From positions 1-64,000 of the forward strand of contig NZ_JMKT01000012.1 in assembly GCF_000686525.1 (NCBI RefSeq): a stretch of 64,000 nucleotides of DNA, in the 5' to 3' direction. The DNA is from Desulfonatronovibrio hydrogenovorans DSM 9292. Its GTDB lineage: Bacteria; Desulfobacterota; Desulfovibrionia; Desulfovibrionales; Desulfonatronovibrionaceae. Numbering within the stretch: the stretch's first letter is position 1; every line of letters begins with the position of its first letter. This document shows, one piece after another, positions 36,742-45,974 of the stretch. The position numbers and the translations under genes were made by a program. The notes beneath the pieces were generated by a model, which saw only the letters and a list, made by a program, of their open reading frames with translations, searched no databases and had not been told where the DNA came from.

Positions 36742-37568
36742 TACGGCCTTAAGCTGTGGTGGGTTTCAATGAAAAAGTTGATGCCGATGAAGGAAGCAAG
36801 GGACAGTATGAAAAGCAGAATGACCATCTTGGCCGGTTTTTTCCCTTTCCAGGCCCCGGACACCCGCCTGTGAAACAGCCAGGCAAAGATGAACCAGATG
36901 AAAACAGTTGCTACTTCCTTGGGATCCCAGGTGAAGATGGTTTTCCAGGTAAATGCAGCCCAGATAAAACCGGACAAAACCCCCACGGTATAAAGAGGAA
37001 AGCCGATGATTACGGCCAGGTGGTTGGCCCGGTCAAAGGTATGCAGGGAGGGCAGGTCTCTGGACACGTTGCTCAGCTTGGCCTTGAACTTGATTTTCCG
37101 GTCAAGGTGCAGATAGGCAAGACCGGCCCCGAAGCCCATGGCCAGCAGGGCCATGGTGATGAACAGAGTTCCGATGTGCAGCCCGAACCAGAGTCCCTGC
37201 AAAAAGCCAGGCACCGGCAGAGTGGTGGGGGAAATGGCCAGGGAACCGCTGAAGATCAGCAGGGCCAGGGGGGCTGCTGTAATGGACAGAAATTTTAACT
37301 TAAGCCTCCACCACAAGAAGAAGTAGATAAGCAGAAAAGACCAGGCCAGCAGGCTGATGTAAAACTGACTCTGGGTCAGGATCTCACCGATACCCAGGGC
37401 ATATTTGAGAATGAGATCCAGGCTGTGCAGGCCAAAGCCGATGATGGTCAGAAGCACTGATTTGTCCTGGGTTTTTTTGCTGGAATAGATGAGACCCAGC
37501 AAAAAAGACAAAGCCCCGGATAAGTAAAGGACGGCAATGAAAAAATCCAGAATCCTAAAGGAGAGCAT
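36741..37568 (-). CDS. CcsA/HemX-like integral membrane protein
   Basis: A 275-residue polytopic protein with about eight membrane segments. The haem-handling signature GLHIGTLFITMALLAMGFGAGL and the tryptophan-rich WDPKEVATVFIWFIFAWLFH are typical of CcsA/ResC cytochrome c assembly proteins and of HemX. Next to hemA it best fits HemX, which in Bacillus lowers HemA levels, but a role in haem export or cytochrome assembly is equally possible. It overlaps the precorrin-2 dehydrogenase gene by 14 bp and shares one base with hemA, so the operon is tightly packed. Confidence 0.86.
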   Translation of the reverse strand: MLSFRILDFFIAVLYLSGALSFLLGLIYSSKKTQDKSVLLTIIGFGLHSLDLILKYALGIGEILTQSQFYISLLAWSFLLIYFFLWWRLKLKFLSITAAPLALLIFSGSLAISPTTLPVPGFLQGLWFGLHIGTLFITMALLAMGFGAGLAYLHLDRKIKFKAKLSNVSRDLPSLHTFDRANHLAVIIGFPLYTVGVLSGFIWAAFTWKTIFTWDPKEVATVFIWFIFAWLFHRRVSGAWKGKKPAKMVILLFILSLASFIGINFFIETHHSLRP

Positions 37569-38226
37569 CGATTATCCCTTGTAACCGGTTGTGGGCCTTT
37601 GCCGGCAGAATTTCACACAATAGGTCAAGGAGTTCCTTCCGTTGTCCGGACCTGATGAGCATTAATGCTTCAGAGTCCACAACAGCCCTGAAGTAATCCC
37701 TGTTTTCTTCCTGATCCAGGCCCAGGGAAAGAAGTATTTTTCTAACTCCTGCCAAGAGCTCGGTCAAGGTTGCGTATTCAGGTCCATAAAGGTTCATGAG
37801 TTCTTTTTTGATCCTGGCAGTAAGGGCCGGACTGGAACCACAGGTGGATACAGCCATGATCAGATCCTGTCTGGAAAAGACCCCGGGCAGGATAAAATCG
37901 CCCTTGTCCGGTCTTTCAGACACATTGCACCAGATGTTTTCCTGTCTGCAGGCCTCAAGGACCTGGTCATTGGTTGCCGGGTCAGAGGTGCAGGCAAAGG
38001 CCAGGTGGCAGCCGGCAAGGTGTTCCCTGGAAAAGCATTGGTCAATAAAGTAAATGATCCCATTGGGATCATCAATTTCCGGAGCCCGAGAATATGGGTC
38101 CACGACCACTATTCTTTTGGGTTCAGCCTCCATCAGGGTCCTGATCTTTCTGAGCCCCACTTTCCCAGCCCCCACCACCAGGCAGGTTTTACAGGTCAGG
38201 TCAAGAAACAGGGGGTAATAACGCAT
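37555..38226 (-). CDS. Precorrin-2 dehydrogenase / sirohydrochlorin ferrochelatase N-domain protein
   Basis: A 223-residue Met8/CysG-N-like protein. The start MRYYPLFLDLTCKTCLVVGA leads into the NAD-binding loop GAGKVGLRKIRTL; AFACTSDPATNDQV, NVSERPDKGDFILPG and STCGSSPALTARIKKEL follow, the last containing the family's catalytic region. It oxidises precorrin-2 to sirohydrochlorin with NAD; iron insertion may also occur. No methyltransferase domain is attached. The ATG at 38226 has AAGGA upstream; an in-frame start at 38382 would add 52 unconserved residues. First gene of the operon with the CcsA-like gene and hemA. Confidence 0.92.
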   Translation of the reverse strand: MRYYPLFLDLTCKTCLVVGAGKVGLRKIRTLMEAEPKRIVVVDPYSRAPEIDDPNGIIYFIDQCFSREHLAGCHLAFACTSDPATNDQVLEACRQENIWCNVSERPDKGDFILPGVFSRQDLIMAVSTCGSSPALTARIKKELMNLYGPEYATLTELLAGVRKILLSLGLDQEENRDYFRAVVDSEALMLIRSGQRKELLDLLCEILPAKAHNRLQGIIDALL

Positions 38227-38323
38227 AAATGGAACCAATCCTTTCCAGACCCTGACCGGACAGCACCGGAGGTTGCCCGCGGTCGGGTCTTGGTATAAGC
38301 TGAGGTCCGACCAGGAGGAAAAC

Positions 38324-39598
38324 TTGAGTTCAGAAACCCTAATAATCCAGCTGGCCCGTTTTGGAGATTTATTGCAGACCAAGAGGCTTGTAAAGTCTTT
38401 GCAGTCCCATTCCAGGGTCCACCTGGTGGTTGACCATTCCCTGGTGGATCTGGCTGAACTGGTCTATCCGGGTTCTGTTGTGCATGGGATCAAGGCCCAT
38501 TTTTCAGGACCTGGAGATCCAATGAATATCTTTTCTGCCAACACCAGGTCCATGCAGGAACTGTCCGGGATCAGCCCTGATCTGGTGGTTAATCTGAATT
38601 TTTCCGGCCTTAATTTTGCCCTGTCCAGACTGTTTGATCCTGGAGTGGTCAAAGGTTATTCCTGTATGAACGGACAGGAACAAAGGCACCCCTGGACCAA
38701 GCTGTTCTTCAGGCTGGCCGGGCACCGAAAGCTCAGCCCCTTGAACCTTGTGGATTTCTGGGGTTTTTTTGCTCCTGCCCCGATCTCCCCGGCCCAGGTC
38801 AATCCCCCGGCATCATCCTCTGGCCAGGGGGTCGGCATTGTCCTGGCCGGCAGGAATTCCAGACGATCCCTTGACCTGGAGCTTCTTGTCTCCCTGGCCA
38901 GGGCGGCCAGGTCAGGGGCCAGGTCTTCCAGGTTGTTTCTGCTGGGCAGCCGAGCAGAACAGGGCCTGGCCAGGAAGTTCAAGGACCTGGCCGGGCCCGG
39001 CCTGACCAGGGACATCATTGATCTGACCGGCAAGACCGGATGGAAAGAACTGACTGATACAGTATCTTCCCTGGAACTGGTAGTCACACCGGATACCGGG
39101 ACCATGCACCTGGCCGCCCACCTGGGAACCAGGGTCCTGGCCTTTTTCATCTCCTCGGCCCACTGCTTTGAAACAGGCCCTTATGGTCAGGGACACACTG
39201 TTTTCCAGGCCATGCCTGCCTGTGCACCATGTATGGAATCCAGAAAATGCAGCTTTGATCTGGTCTGCCACCATCTTTTGAAGCAGCGAGGCATTTTCAG
39301 GGCCATGATGGGCAAGGGCCGGGAAAATCTGGAGGAAACCGGGATGTTCAGTGCCCTGGTTGATGAACTGGGGGTGGACTACTGCCTTGTCCAGGGGGTA
39401 GATGAACATGCAGACCACAGAAAGGCTTTGAGGGAACTGCTCCGAAGACATTTGGGACTTTCAGGTCAGGCTCTGGAAGTTCCTCAAGAGGTGGCCGGGG
39501 CCTTTTTTCATGAATCACAATGGATGCTGGAGCACAGCGGTCTTTCCCTGAAAGGGATTGATTCATCAGCTGACCGGGGTTTCCGGCCGGGTGACTGA
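38324..39598 (+). CDS. Glycosyltransferase family 9 (heptosyltransferase-like)
   Basis: A 424-residue GT-B glycosyltransferase. N-terminal IIQLARFGDLLQTKRLVKSL is the family 9 acceptor-domain signature, and VVTPDTGTMHLAAHLGTRVLAFF is the ADP-heptose-binding one. After it comes a four-cysteine group (CAPCMESRKCSFDLVC) and a C-terminal extension of about 100 residues of unknown role. The start is TTG 38324 with AGGAGG at 38312-38317; no ATG suits. It probably adds a sugar to lipopolysaccharide or another envelope glycan. It is divergent from the haem operon. Confidence 0.87.
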   Translation: MSSETLIIQLARFGDLLQTKRLVKSLQSHSRVHLVVDHSLVDLAELVYPGSVVHGIKAHFSGPGDPMNIFSANTRSMQELSGISPDLVVNLNFSGLNFALSRLFDPGVVKGYSCMNGQEQRHPWTKLFFRLAGHRKLSPLNLVDFWGFFAPAPISPAQVNPPASSSGQGVGIVLAGRNSRRSLDLELLVSLARAARSGARSSRLFLLGSRAEQGLARKFKDLAGPGLTRDIIDLTGKTGWKELTDTVSSLELVVTPDTGTMHLAAHLGTRVLAFFISSAHCFETGPYGQGHTVFQAMPACAPCMESRKCSFDLVCHHLLKQRGIFRAMMGKGRENLEETGMFSALVDELGVDYCLVQGVDEHADHRKALRELLRRHLGLSGQALEVPQEVAGAFFHESQWMLEHSGLSLKGIDSSADRGFRPGD

Positions 39599-39699
39599 TG
39601 CTTAGTTATTGATGCAACTCAGGCCAGCAATGTCGGGTCCCGGGTCAATCTGGTCTTTTTCCAGGATAGAGCCGGACCCGGTCAGACAGGGATCAAGAG

Positions 39700-40698
39700 A
39701 TGATCAGGGATAATTACGGCAGAACCATCAGCTATTTAAGGCTCAGCATAACAGACAGGTGCAATCTGAACTGTTTCTACTGTCGTCCGTGCAAGGTCAC
39801 CAGTTTCATTCCCCACAACAATATCCTGACTTATGAGGACATGTACCATCTTCTTGAAACCGCGGCCAAGATGGACGTGCAAAAGGTCAGGCTGACCGGA
39901 GGAGAACCTTTTGCCAGGCGGGATATTCTTTATTTCTTGAGCCGGATCAAGTCGGGTATCCCCGGGATGGACCTCAGGCTGACCACCAACGCAACCCTGA
40001 TTGCAGGAAAGATCAAGGCCTTGAAGGATGTGGGGATTGAAGCCCTGAACATCTCCCTGGACACCCTGGACAGGGATAAATACCAAAAGATCACTGGCCG
40101 GGATTTTTTGAAGAATGTCCTGACCAGCATTGAGAGGTGCCTGGAACATGGGATCCGGGTCAAGATCAATGTGGTGGCCTTGAAAGGGGTCAATGACGAT
40201 GAGCTGGAAAATTTTGTCGGGCTGGCCCTGAGCAAGCCCGTTGATGTCAGGTTCATTGAATTCATGCCCATTGGACAGAAAACCCTGTGGCGCAAGCAGC
40301 ACTTCTGGCCTGGAGATGCAATAGTCAGTGCAGCTGAAAAGGTAACCAGGCTGGAGCCCTTGAGCCATGAAGGAAAAAACCATGGACCGGCCAGGATCTA
40401 TGCCCTGCCAGAAGGTGCAGGAAGGCTGGGAATTATTTCCCCGTTGAGCAACCATTTCTGCGAGACCTGTAACAGGCTGAGGATTACGGCTGACGGCAGG
40501 CTGCGCACCTGTCTGTTTTCTGACAGGGACTACAGGCTCCTTCCCCTGATTCGCTCATCAAAGATCAGCCCGGAAAGACTGAAGACCGTCCTGGAGAGGG
40601 CCGGACTGAACAAGCCTATGGGTAATGAGCTTGCGGCCCGGGACAGGGGTCCGGAGAAAAGCCTTTGTCAGCGGGTCATGTCCTCCATAGGTGGTTGA
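39700..40698 (+). CDS. moaA: MoaA, GTP 3',8-cyclase
   Basis: A 332-residue radical-SAM enzyme for the first step of molybdopterin synthesis. N-terminal cluster Cys21-X3-Cys25-X2-Cys28 (DRCNLNCFYCRP); GTP-binding C-terminal cluster from FCETCNRLRI and RTCLFSD; the C-terminal tail ends in Gly-Gly (SSIGG), needed for activity in the family. LRLTTNATL and LNISLDTLD are also typical. The product supports molybdenum or tungsten enzymes such as formate dehydrogenase. It overlaps or abuts alr (16 bp from its chosen start); a MoaE-like gene lies 9 kb away. Confidence 0.97.
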   Translation: MIRDNYGRTISYLRLSITDRCNLNCFYCRPCKVTSFIPHNNILTYEDMYHLLETAAKMDVQKVRLTGGEPFARRDILYFLSRIKSGIPGMDLRLTTNATLIAGKIKALKDVGIEALNISLDTLDRDKYQKITGRDFLKNVLTSIERCLEHGIRVKINVVALKGVNDDELENFVGLALSKPVDVRFIEFMPIGQKTLWRKQHFWPGDAIVSAAEKVTRLEPLSHEGKNHGPARIYALPEGAGRLGIISPLSNHFCETCNRLRITADGRLRTCLFSDRDYRLLPLIRSSKISPERLKTVLERAGLNKPMGNELAARDRGPEKSLCQRVMSSIGG

Positions 40699-40714
40699 TT
40701 TTTCAGGACAAAAA

Positions 40715-41824
40715 ATGTTGAAAGTTGAGATCGATTTAACAGCCATCAGGCATAACTACCGATGCCTGGCCGGCATGACCCGGGCCAGAATCCTGCCTGT
40801 AATCAAGGCTGATGCCTATGGCCACGGACTTTTGCCCGTGGCTGCTGCCCTTGGTTCAGAGGGTGCGGACATGTTTGCGGTGGGTACAGTGGATGAGGCC
40901 TGTCTGCTCAAAAAGGAGGTTCCCGGGAAAAAGGTCTATTCTCTTCTAGGTCCGGCAGACCATAACGATGCCCAAAAGCTGGCCCTTTTTAAAATAGTTC
41001 CTTTCATCCATTCCTGGAGCCAGCTTAAAAGCCTGGTGTCCTTGACTTCAACCGGCCAGAGGCAAAGCATTGTTCTGAAGTTCGACACTGGCATGACCAG
41101 ACTGGGTTTCAAACCTCAGGACGCTGAACAGCTGTGTCTTTTTCTCAAGAAAAGGCCGGATTTGATGCTGGAAGCGGTTTCATCTCACCTGGCCTGTGCT
41201 GATGATCCGGCAATGAGGGCTGTAACCAGCAGTCAGCATGAGAGGTTGCACAGGGTTCAGGAGATATTTCAGAAGCAGGGTCTGGATTGCATGAAATCCA
41301 TGGGTAATTCAGCCGCAACCCTAGAAGAGTCCATGACCCCTGCCGACCTGGTCCGGCCCGGCATAGCTCTGTACGGGGTTAACCCGTTTCAGGGAACTGC
41401 ATTTCAGTCTAAAGGGGCCGGGCTGAAGCCGGCCATGGAGGTGTCTGCACCAGTCCTGGCTGTCAAGGCCTTGAAAAAAAATCAGGGAGTCAGTTACGGT
41501 TTGAGTTTTACTGCGCCAAGAGACATGCTGGTGGCCATAATCGGGTGCGGCTATGCAGATGGTTATTCAAGATCCCTGTCCAACAGGGCCTGGATGAGTT
41601 TCAAGGGCAGCAGACTTCCGGTCCTGGGCCGGGTCTGCATGCAGCTCACAGCAGTGGATGCCTCTCAGGCCCCGGAAATAAGGCCCGGGAATGAAGTGCT
41701 GATCCTGGGCCGGGAGACGGGGTCAGGCATAAGCATTTATCAGCTGGCTGGATGGTGGAATACTGTTTCCTACGAAGTCTTGTGTGTGCTGGGTAAAAAC
41801 CAAAGGACCTACCCGGGCCGGTAG
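40715..41824 (+). CDS. alr: Alanine racemase
   Basis: A 369-residue fold-III PLP enzyme making D-alanine for peptidoglycan. The PLP lysine is Lys31 in LPVIKADAYGHG. The C-terminal domain supplies the second catalytic base region SYGLSFTAPRDMLVAIIGCGYADGYSRSLSN, and GRVCMQLTAVD follows. ATG 40715 with AGGA just upstream is preferred to a GTG at 40691 that overlaps moaA and lacks a site. Length is normal. It is followed 8 bp later by an EamA transporter gene, probably in one transcript with moaA. Confidence 0.96.
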   Translation: MLKVEIDLTAIRHNYRCLAGMTRARILPVIKADAYGHGLLPVAAALGSEGADMFAVGTVDEACLLKKEVPGKKVYSLLGPADHNDAQKLALFKIVPFIHSWSQLKSLVSLTSTGQRQSIVLKFDTGMTRLGFKPQDAEQLCLFLKKRPDLMLEAVSSHLACADDPAMRAVTSSQHERLHRVQEIFQKQGLDCMKSMGNSAATLEESMTPADLVRPGIALYGVNPFQGTAFQSKGAGLKPAMEVSAPVLAVKALKKNQGVSYGLSFTAPRDMLVAIIGCGYADGYSRSLSNRAWMSFKGSRLPVLGRVCMQLTAVDASQAPEIRPGNEVLILGRETGSGISIYQLAGWWNTVSYEVLCVLGKNQRTYPGR

Positions 41825-41832
41825 CCAGTCTC

Positions 41833-42693
41833 ATGTGGATAATTCTTTCCTTTCTTACAGCCGTTTGTGAAGCGGCCAAAGACGGTCTTTGCAAAAAATC
41901 CCTCAGAGACTTGGATGTATTTACTATTTCCTGGGTCTGGAAGGTCTTCAGCCTTCCATTTATTGTGCCCCTGATTATCCTGGCCCCTGTTCCGGAGCAC
42001 CTTCCAAAAGAGTTCTGGGTAGCCTTAGTGGTGGGAGGGGGGTTGAATATCCTGGCCACTCTTTTATACATCAGGGCCATTAATCTGTCGGATCTGTCCA
42101 TCACTCTGCCTCTGCTCAGCTTCACGCCGGTTTTTCTGCTCTTCACTTCCCCATTGATGGTGGGGGATGTGCCTTCGGCCCAGGGATATGCAGGGGTCTT
42201 TTTCATCTTTTGCGGTTCATATCTTCTGGGGATCAAAGACAGGTCAAGCCTGTTCAGTCCATTGCTGGCCATAGTCAAAGAGCCCGGGGCCAGACTGATG
42301 CTGGGAGTAGCCTTGATCTGGAGTGTAGCAGCCAATATGGACAAGATCGGGGTCACGGCCACCAGTCCGTTTTTCTGGGCAGTGTGCGTTCAGGGATTTA
42401 TCTCCCTGGGTCTGACCCTGATCCTGCTTATGAACAGGTCGTCTCTTAAAGGCAGGATCCGGAGCAACATGCCTGTGCTGCTGCTCATTGGACTGGTTAC
42501 TGGAGCTGGTTTTGTATTTCAGATGTGGGCCATAAAAATCGGCCTGGTGCCTTATGTCATTGCCATCAAGCGGACGAGCATCATACTGGGAGTGCTTATC
42601 GGAGGTCTTTATTTCCTGGAGCAGGACCTCAAGACCAGGATATGGGCGGCCACAGTCATGCTGGCCGGGGTGTTTCTCATCGCCCTCTCCTGA
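41833..42693 (+). CDS. EamA/DMT-superfamily transporter
   Basis: A 286-residue protein with about ten membrane segments in two EamA repeats (residues about 1-135 and 145-285). It starts MWIILSFLTAVCEAAKDGL; segments include VALVVGGGLNILATLLYI, LLIGLVTGAGFVFQMWA and AATVMLAGVFLIAL at the end, with AIKRTSIILGVLIGGLYFLEQD typical of the second repeat. The superfamily exports amino acids, sugars or other metabolites; the substrate is unknown. It begins 8 bp after alr, so they share a transcript. Confidence 0.88.
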   Translation: MWIILSFLTAVCEAAKDGLCKKSLRDLDVFTISWVWKVFSLPFIVPLIILAPVPEHLPKEFWVALVVGGGLNILATLLYIRAINLSDLSITLPLLSFTPVFLLFTSPLMVGDVPSAQGYAGVFFIFCGSYLLGIKDRSSLFSPLLAIVKEPGARLMLGVALIWSVAANMDKIGVTATSPFFWAVCVQGFISLGLTLILLMNRSSLKGRIRSNMPVLLLIGLVTGAGFVFQMWAIKIGLVPYVIAIKRTSIILGVLIGGLYFLEQDLKTRIWAATVMLAGVFLIALS

Positions 42694-42771
42694 AAGACTC
42701 CCGGTTTTGGGCTGTGCCGGGCCTAACAGAGTTCCCGGCTGAAACTGATGCAGCAGGTCAACTCTGGCTGA

Positions 42772-45528
42772 TTATCTCCTTTTACGGAATACGGCCTTTT
42801 CCATTTCCACCAGGATGAACACCAGGATTCCAAAGATCAGTATCCTGACCCAGGCCGCCGGATCAAGGCCTTCAGTCTGGAAGAGATACTGCATGGGCGG
42901 CAGGTAGGTGAAGCTCAATTGAAGCACTGCCAGCACAGCTATGGATATGAGGACCGGACGGCTGCCCATGATTCCCCTGATGGTCCATGACGGTTCAAAA
43001 ATAAACCGGCTGTTAAAAAGGTAGAAGACCTGTCCCATGACCAGGGTGTTGATGGCAGCTGTGCCTGCCAGGTTCTGGGAGGCCCCGTCCAGGAGCATGA
43101 GTTTGTAATGCCCCAAAGCCCCGATGACCAGCAGGACCGAGACGAATCCTACCCGCCAGAGTAAAAAGCCGGATACAAGGTTTTCATCCGGGGACCTTGG
43201 CGGTCTTTTCATGACATTGGCCTCGGAAGGCTCAAAGGCCAGGGCAAGGGCCAGACTGACTGCAGTGACCATATTTATCCACAGGATCTGAGGGGGAGTT
43301 ATGGGCAGGCTGAAATGTCCGGTGCCGTCCATGAGCCCGATTCCCAGGATGATGGAGGCTATCACCACCAGAGCCTGTCCGCCGTTGGTGGGCAGGATGA
43401 ACAGGATGGCTTTTTTCAGGTTGTCGTAAACAGTCCTTCCTTCTTCCACTGCATTGGCTATGGAGGCAAAGTTATCGTCGGCCAGGACCATGTCCGATGC
43501 CTCTTTGGCAGCTTCTGTACCATTCTTGCCCATGGCCACTCCAACGTCGGCCCTTTTCAGGGCAGGTGCATCATTTACACCGTCACCGGTCATGGCCACG
43601 ATATGGTTCTCGGCCTGGAGGGCCTTGACCAGCCTGAGTTTATGTTCAGGACTGGTCCGGGCAAATACGTCCACATCCGGGACAACCTGCCTGAGTTCCT
43701 CGTCGGTCTTTTTTTCCAGTTCCTGTCCGGTCAGGGCTGTTTTTCCGTCGCCGATGCCCAGCTTCTCCGCAATGGACAGGGCGGTCAGCACATGGTCACC
43801 AGTGATCATCTTGACCCTTATGCCGGCAGAATGACATTCATCTACGGACACGCATTCGCCGATGAGCCTGGCAGCAGCCTCAATGGCCTCTTGTCTGGGC
43901 GGGTCAATGATCCCGAAGATGCCCAGAAAAACAAAGTCCTGTTCAAGATCTTTATCTCCCAGTTCTTTCTGATCCGCCTGTACCTCCTTGACTGCCAGGG
44001 CCAGGAGCCTTTGACCTCTGGATGCGATCCTCTCCCCCTGCTGATGCCAGAAATCCCGGTCCAGATCCTGGTCCTTGTCCTGATGGCGCTGCTGGGAGCA
44101 CTTTTCCATAACCCTTTCCGGGGCTCCTTTTAGGATGATCAGGTTCTGGCCATCATCCCACTGATTAAGGGTGGCCATGAATTTTTTTTCCGAGCTGAAA
44201 GGAACAATATCCAGTCTGGGTCTTTCCTTACTGGTCCGGTCATGGTTGAGCCCAGCCTTCATGGCAGCCGTGACCAGGGCTCCTTCGGTGGGGGCTCCGT
44301 CCAGCTTCCAGAGCTCTTGCTCCTGTCTGACCAGGGCATCGTTGCAGAGAAGGGCTGAGGTCAGGACATCCATTAAAATGGGGTGGTCCTGGGGATCAAT
44401 GCTGTTTTCATCAAGGGTGAATTCTCCCTGGGGAGAATAGCCGGCTCCAGTAACTCCGTAAAGACGGTCAGCGGTCTGAATGTTTTGAACCGTCATCTCG
44501 TTTTTAGTCAGGGTCCCGGTCTTGTCCGAGCAGATTATGGTCACCGAGCCCAGGGTTTCTACAGCAGGCAGTCGGCGGATGATGGCGTTGCGTCTGGCCA
44601 TTCGCTGTACTCCTATGGCCAGGGTAATGGTCATGATGGCTGGAAGTCCCTCTGGTATGGCCGCCACGGCCAGTCCGACCGCAGCCAGGAACATTTCGCC
44701 GGCACCGTAATCCCTGATTACTATGCCGAAGAAAAAGGTCAGCCCGGCTAAGGCCAGGATGGCAATGGTCAGAAAATGTCCGAATTTGGCCACCTGCCTC
44801 AGAAGCGGGGTTGTCAGGGTATCAACCTGGCTCAAGAGGGAACTGATCCTGCCGATCTGGGTCAGCTGGCCAGTTGCCACCACTACTCCCCTGGCCTGAC
44901 CATAGGTGACCAGGGTGCCAGAAAAGGCCATCCCCGCCCGGTCGCCCAGGGAAGTCTCATCATCCACCTCATAGATGTTCTTGCTTACAGGGACCGATTC
45001 ACCGGTAAGGGCTGATTCATCGATCTGAAGATCTTTGGATTCAAACAGTCTGAGGTCGGCTGGGACCTTGTCTCCTGCCTTGAGCAGGACCACATCGCCC
45101 GGGATCAGGTCCTGGGCCGGGATGTTCTGTCTCTCTTTGTCCCTTAAGACCACGGCCTTGGGGGCCAGCATGTTTTTTATACTGTCCAGTGATTTTTCAG
45201 CTTTTCCCTCCTGGATGAACCCGATAAGGGCGTTGACTATGGTCACCCCAAAGATGACCATGGAGTCCACCCATTCCTGAAGCAGGGCCGTGATTACAGC
45301 AGCAGCCAGCAGGACATAGATCAGTACATTGTGAAACTGAAGCAGGAAGCGGGTCAGGGGACCCCGCCGGACAGCCTGATCCAGCATGTTTGGCCCGAAA
45401 ATGTTCATCCGTTCCCGGGCTTCATCTCTGCTCAGTCCGTCCGGGGATGAGCCGAGAATGTGCATGGCTTCCTTGGCTGGTACGGCATGCCATCTTTTTT
45501 TATTGATAATCTTGTCTTTATTGATCAC
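42772..45528 (-). CDS. P2-type cation-transporting ATPase
   Basis: A 918-residue P-type ATPase: N-terminal cation-ATPase domain ([15 protein letters not shown]), actuator with TGESVPVSK, phosphorylation site [11 protein letters not shown], nucleotide domain with [11 protein letters not shown], hinge [22 protein letters not shown], and ten membrane segments. M4 has AIPEGLPAI. In M5 the sequence is LPTNGGQ and in M6 [12 protein letters not shown], so two acidic calcium ligands of SERCA (Glu771, Asp800) are Gln and Ala. The transported ion is therefore open. GTG 45528 behind AAGGGGG is chosen; a GTG at 45588 is possible. Monocistronic by appearance. Confidence 0.9.
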   Translation of the reverse strand: MINKDKIINKKRWHAVPAKEAMHILGSSPDGLSRDEARERMNIFGPNMLDQAVRRGPLTRFLLQFHNVLIYVLLAAAVITALLQEWVDSMVIFGVTIVNALIGFIQEGKAEKSLDSIKNMLAPKAVVLRDKERQNIPAQDLIPGDVVLLKAGDKVPADLRLFESKDLQIDESALTGESVPVSKNIYEVDDETSLGDRAGMAFSGTLVTYGQARGVVVATGQLTQIGRISSLLSQVDTLTTPLLRQVAKFGHFLTIAILALAGLTFFFGIVIRDYGAGEMFLAAVGLAVAAIPEGLPAIMTITLAIGVQRMARRNAIIRRLPAVETLGSVTIICSDKTGTLTKNEMTVQNIQTADRLYGVTGAGYSPQGEFTLDENSIDPQDHPILMDVLTSALLCNDALVRQEQELWKLDGAPTEGALVTAAMKAGLNHDRTSKERPRLDIVPFSSEKKFMATLNQWDDGQNLIILKGAPERVMEKCSQQRHQDKDQDLDRDFWHQQGERIASRGQRLLALAVKEVQADQKELGDKDLEQDFVFLGIFGIIDPPRQEAIEAAARLIGECVSVDECHSAGIRVKMITGDHVLTALSIAEKLGIGDGKTALTGQELEKKTDEELRQVVPDVDVFARTSPEHKLRLVKALQAENHIVAMTGDGVNDAPALKRADVGVAMGKNGTEAAKEASDMVLADDNFASIANAVEEGRTVYDNLKKAILFILPTNGGQALVVIASIILGIGLMDGTGHFSLPITPPQILWINMVTAVSLALALAFEPSEANVMKRPPRSPDENLVSGFLLWRVGFVSVLLVIGALGHYKLMLLDGASQNLAGTAAINTLVMGQVFYLFNSRFIFEPSWTIRGIMGSRPVLISIAVLAVLQLSFTYLPPMQYLFQTEGLDPAAWVRILIFGILVFILVEMEKAVFRKRR

Positions 45529-45974
45529 AAATTCCCCCTTTAACGCAGGATAATTGAGATTATGCCTGAAACCTTTATCAAAGTCCACGGATGATGCTTG
45601 AAAAGAGAGTCATTTTTTGGCCGGCAGAAGTATGACAGCGCAGATCCCGGATCGGGCCGGACTGTACCGGAATAACTTTTTGGTTATTTGAAAAAGTAAC
45701 AAATTGTATTTTTGAGAGAAAATAGAAGAAATTTAAAGAAAATCGAGTTATATACTGTTGAATAAAAAACTATTGCTGTTAAAACAAAGTGATTTTTCCC
45801 CATTTCATCTAGGGTTATTGGGGTGGGCCGGAAATACCGGTAAATTGGCCAGCTAGAGGGGTTGTCTCTAAAAAAGGTAGTCATGGCAAGGTGTTATCTT
45901 GTAAAGAATTAAAGGGAGGCTAGGGCGAAAATAGCAGCTTTTTCCAGGTTGCATGGCAGGGAAGATTTTGGGTA
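45529..45974. other. AT-rich intergenic region between divergent ATPase and dnaA genes
   Basis: A 446-bp gap, clearly richer in A and T between 45670 and 45800 than the flanking genes. It must carry the promoters of the P-type ATPase (left) and dnaA (right). I found no sequence close to the DnaA box TTATNCACA on either strand, so an origin is not supported. No gene seen. Confidence 0.55.

Noticed and set aside
45589-45974. A chromosomal origin before dnaA
   Set aside because: No DnaA box close to consensus was seen, and the usual dnaN/recF/gyrB neighbours are absent.
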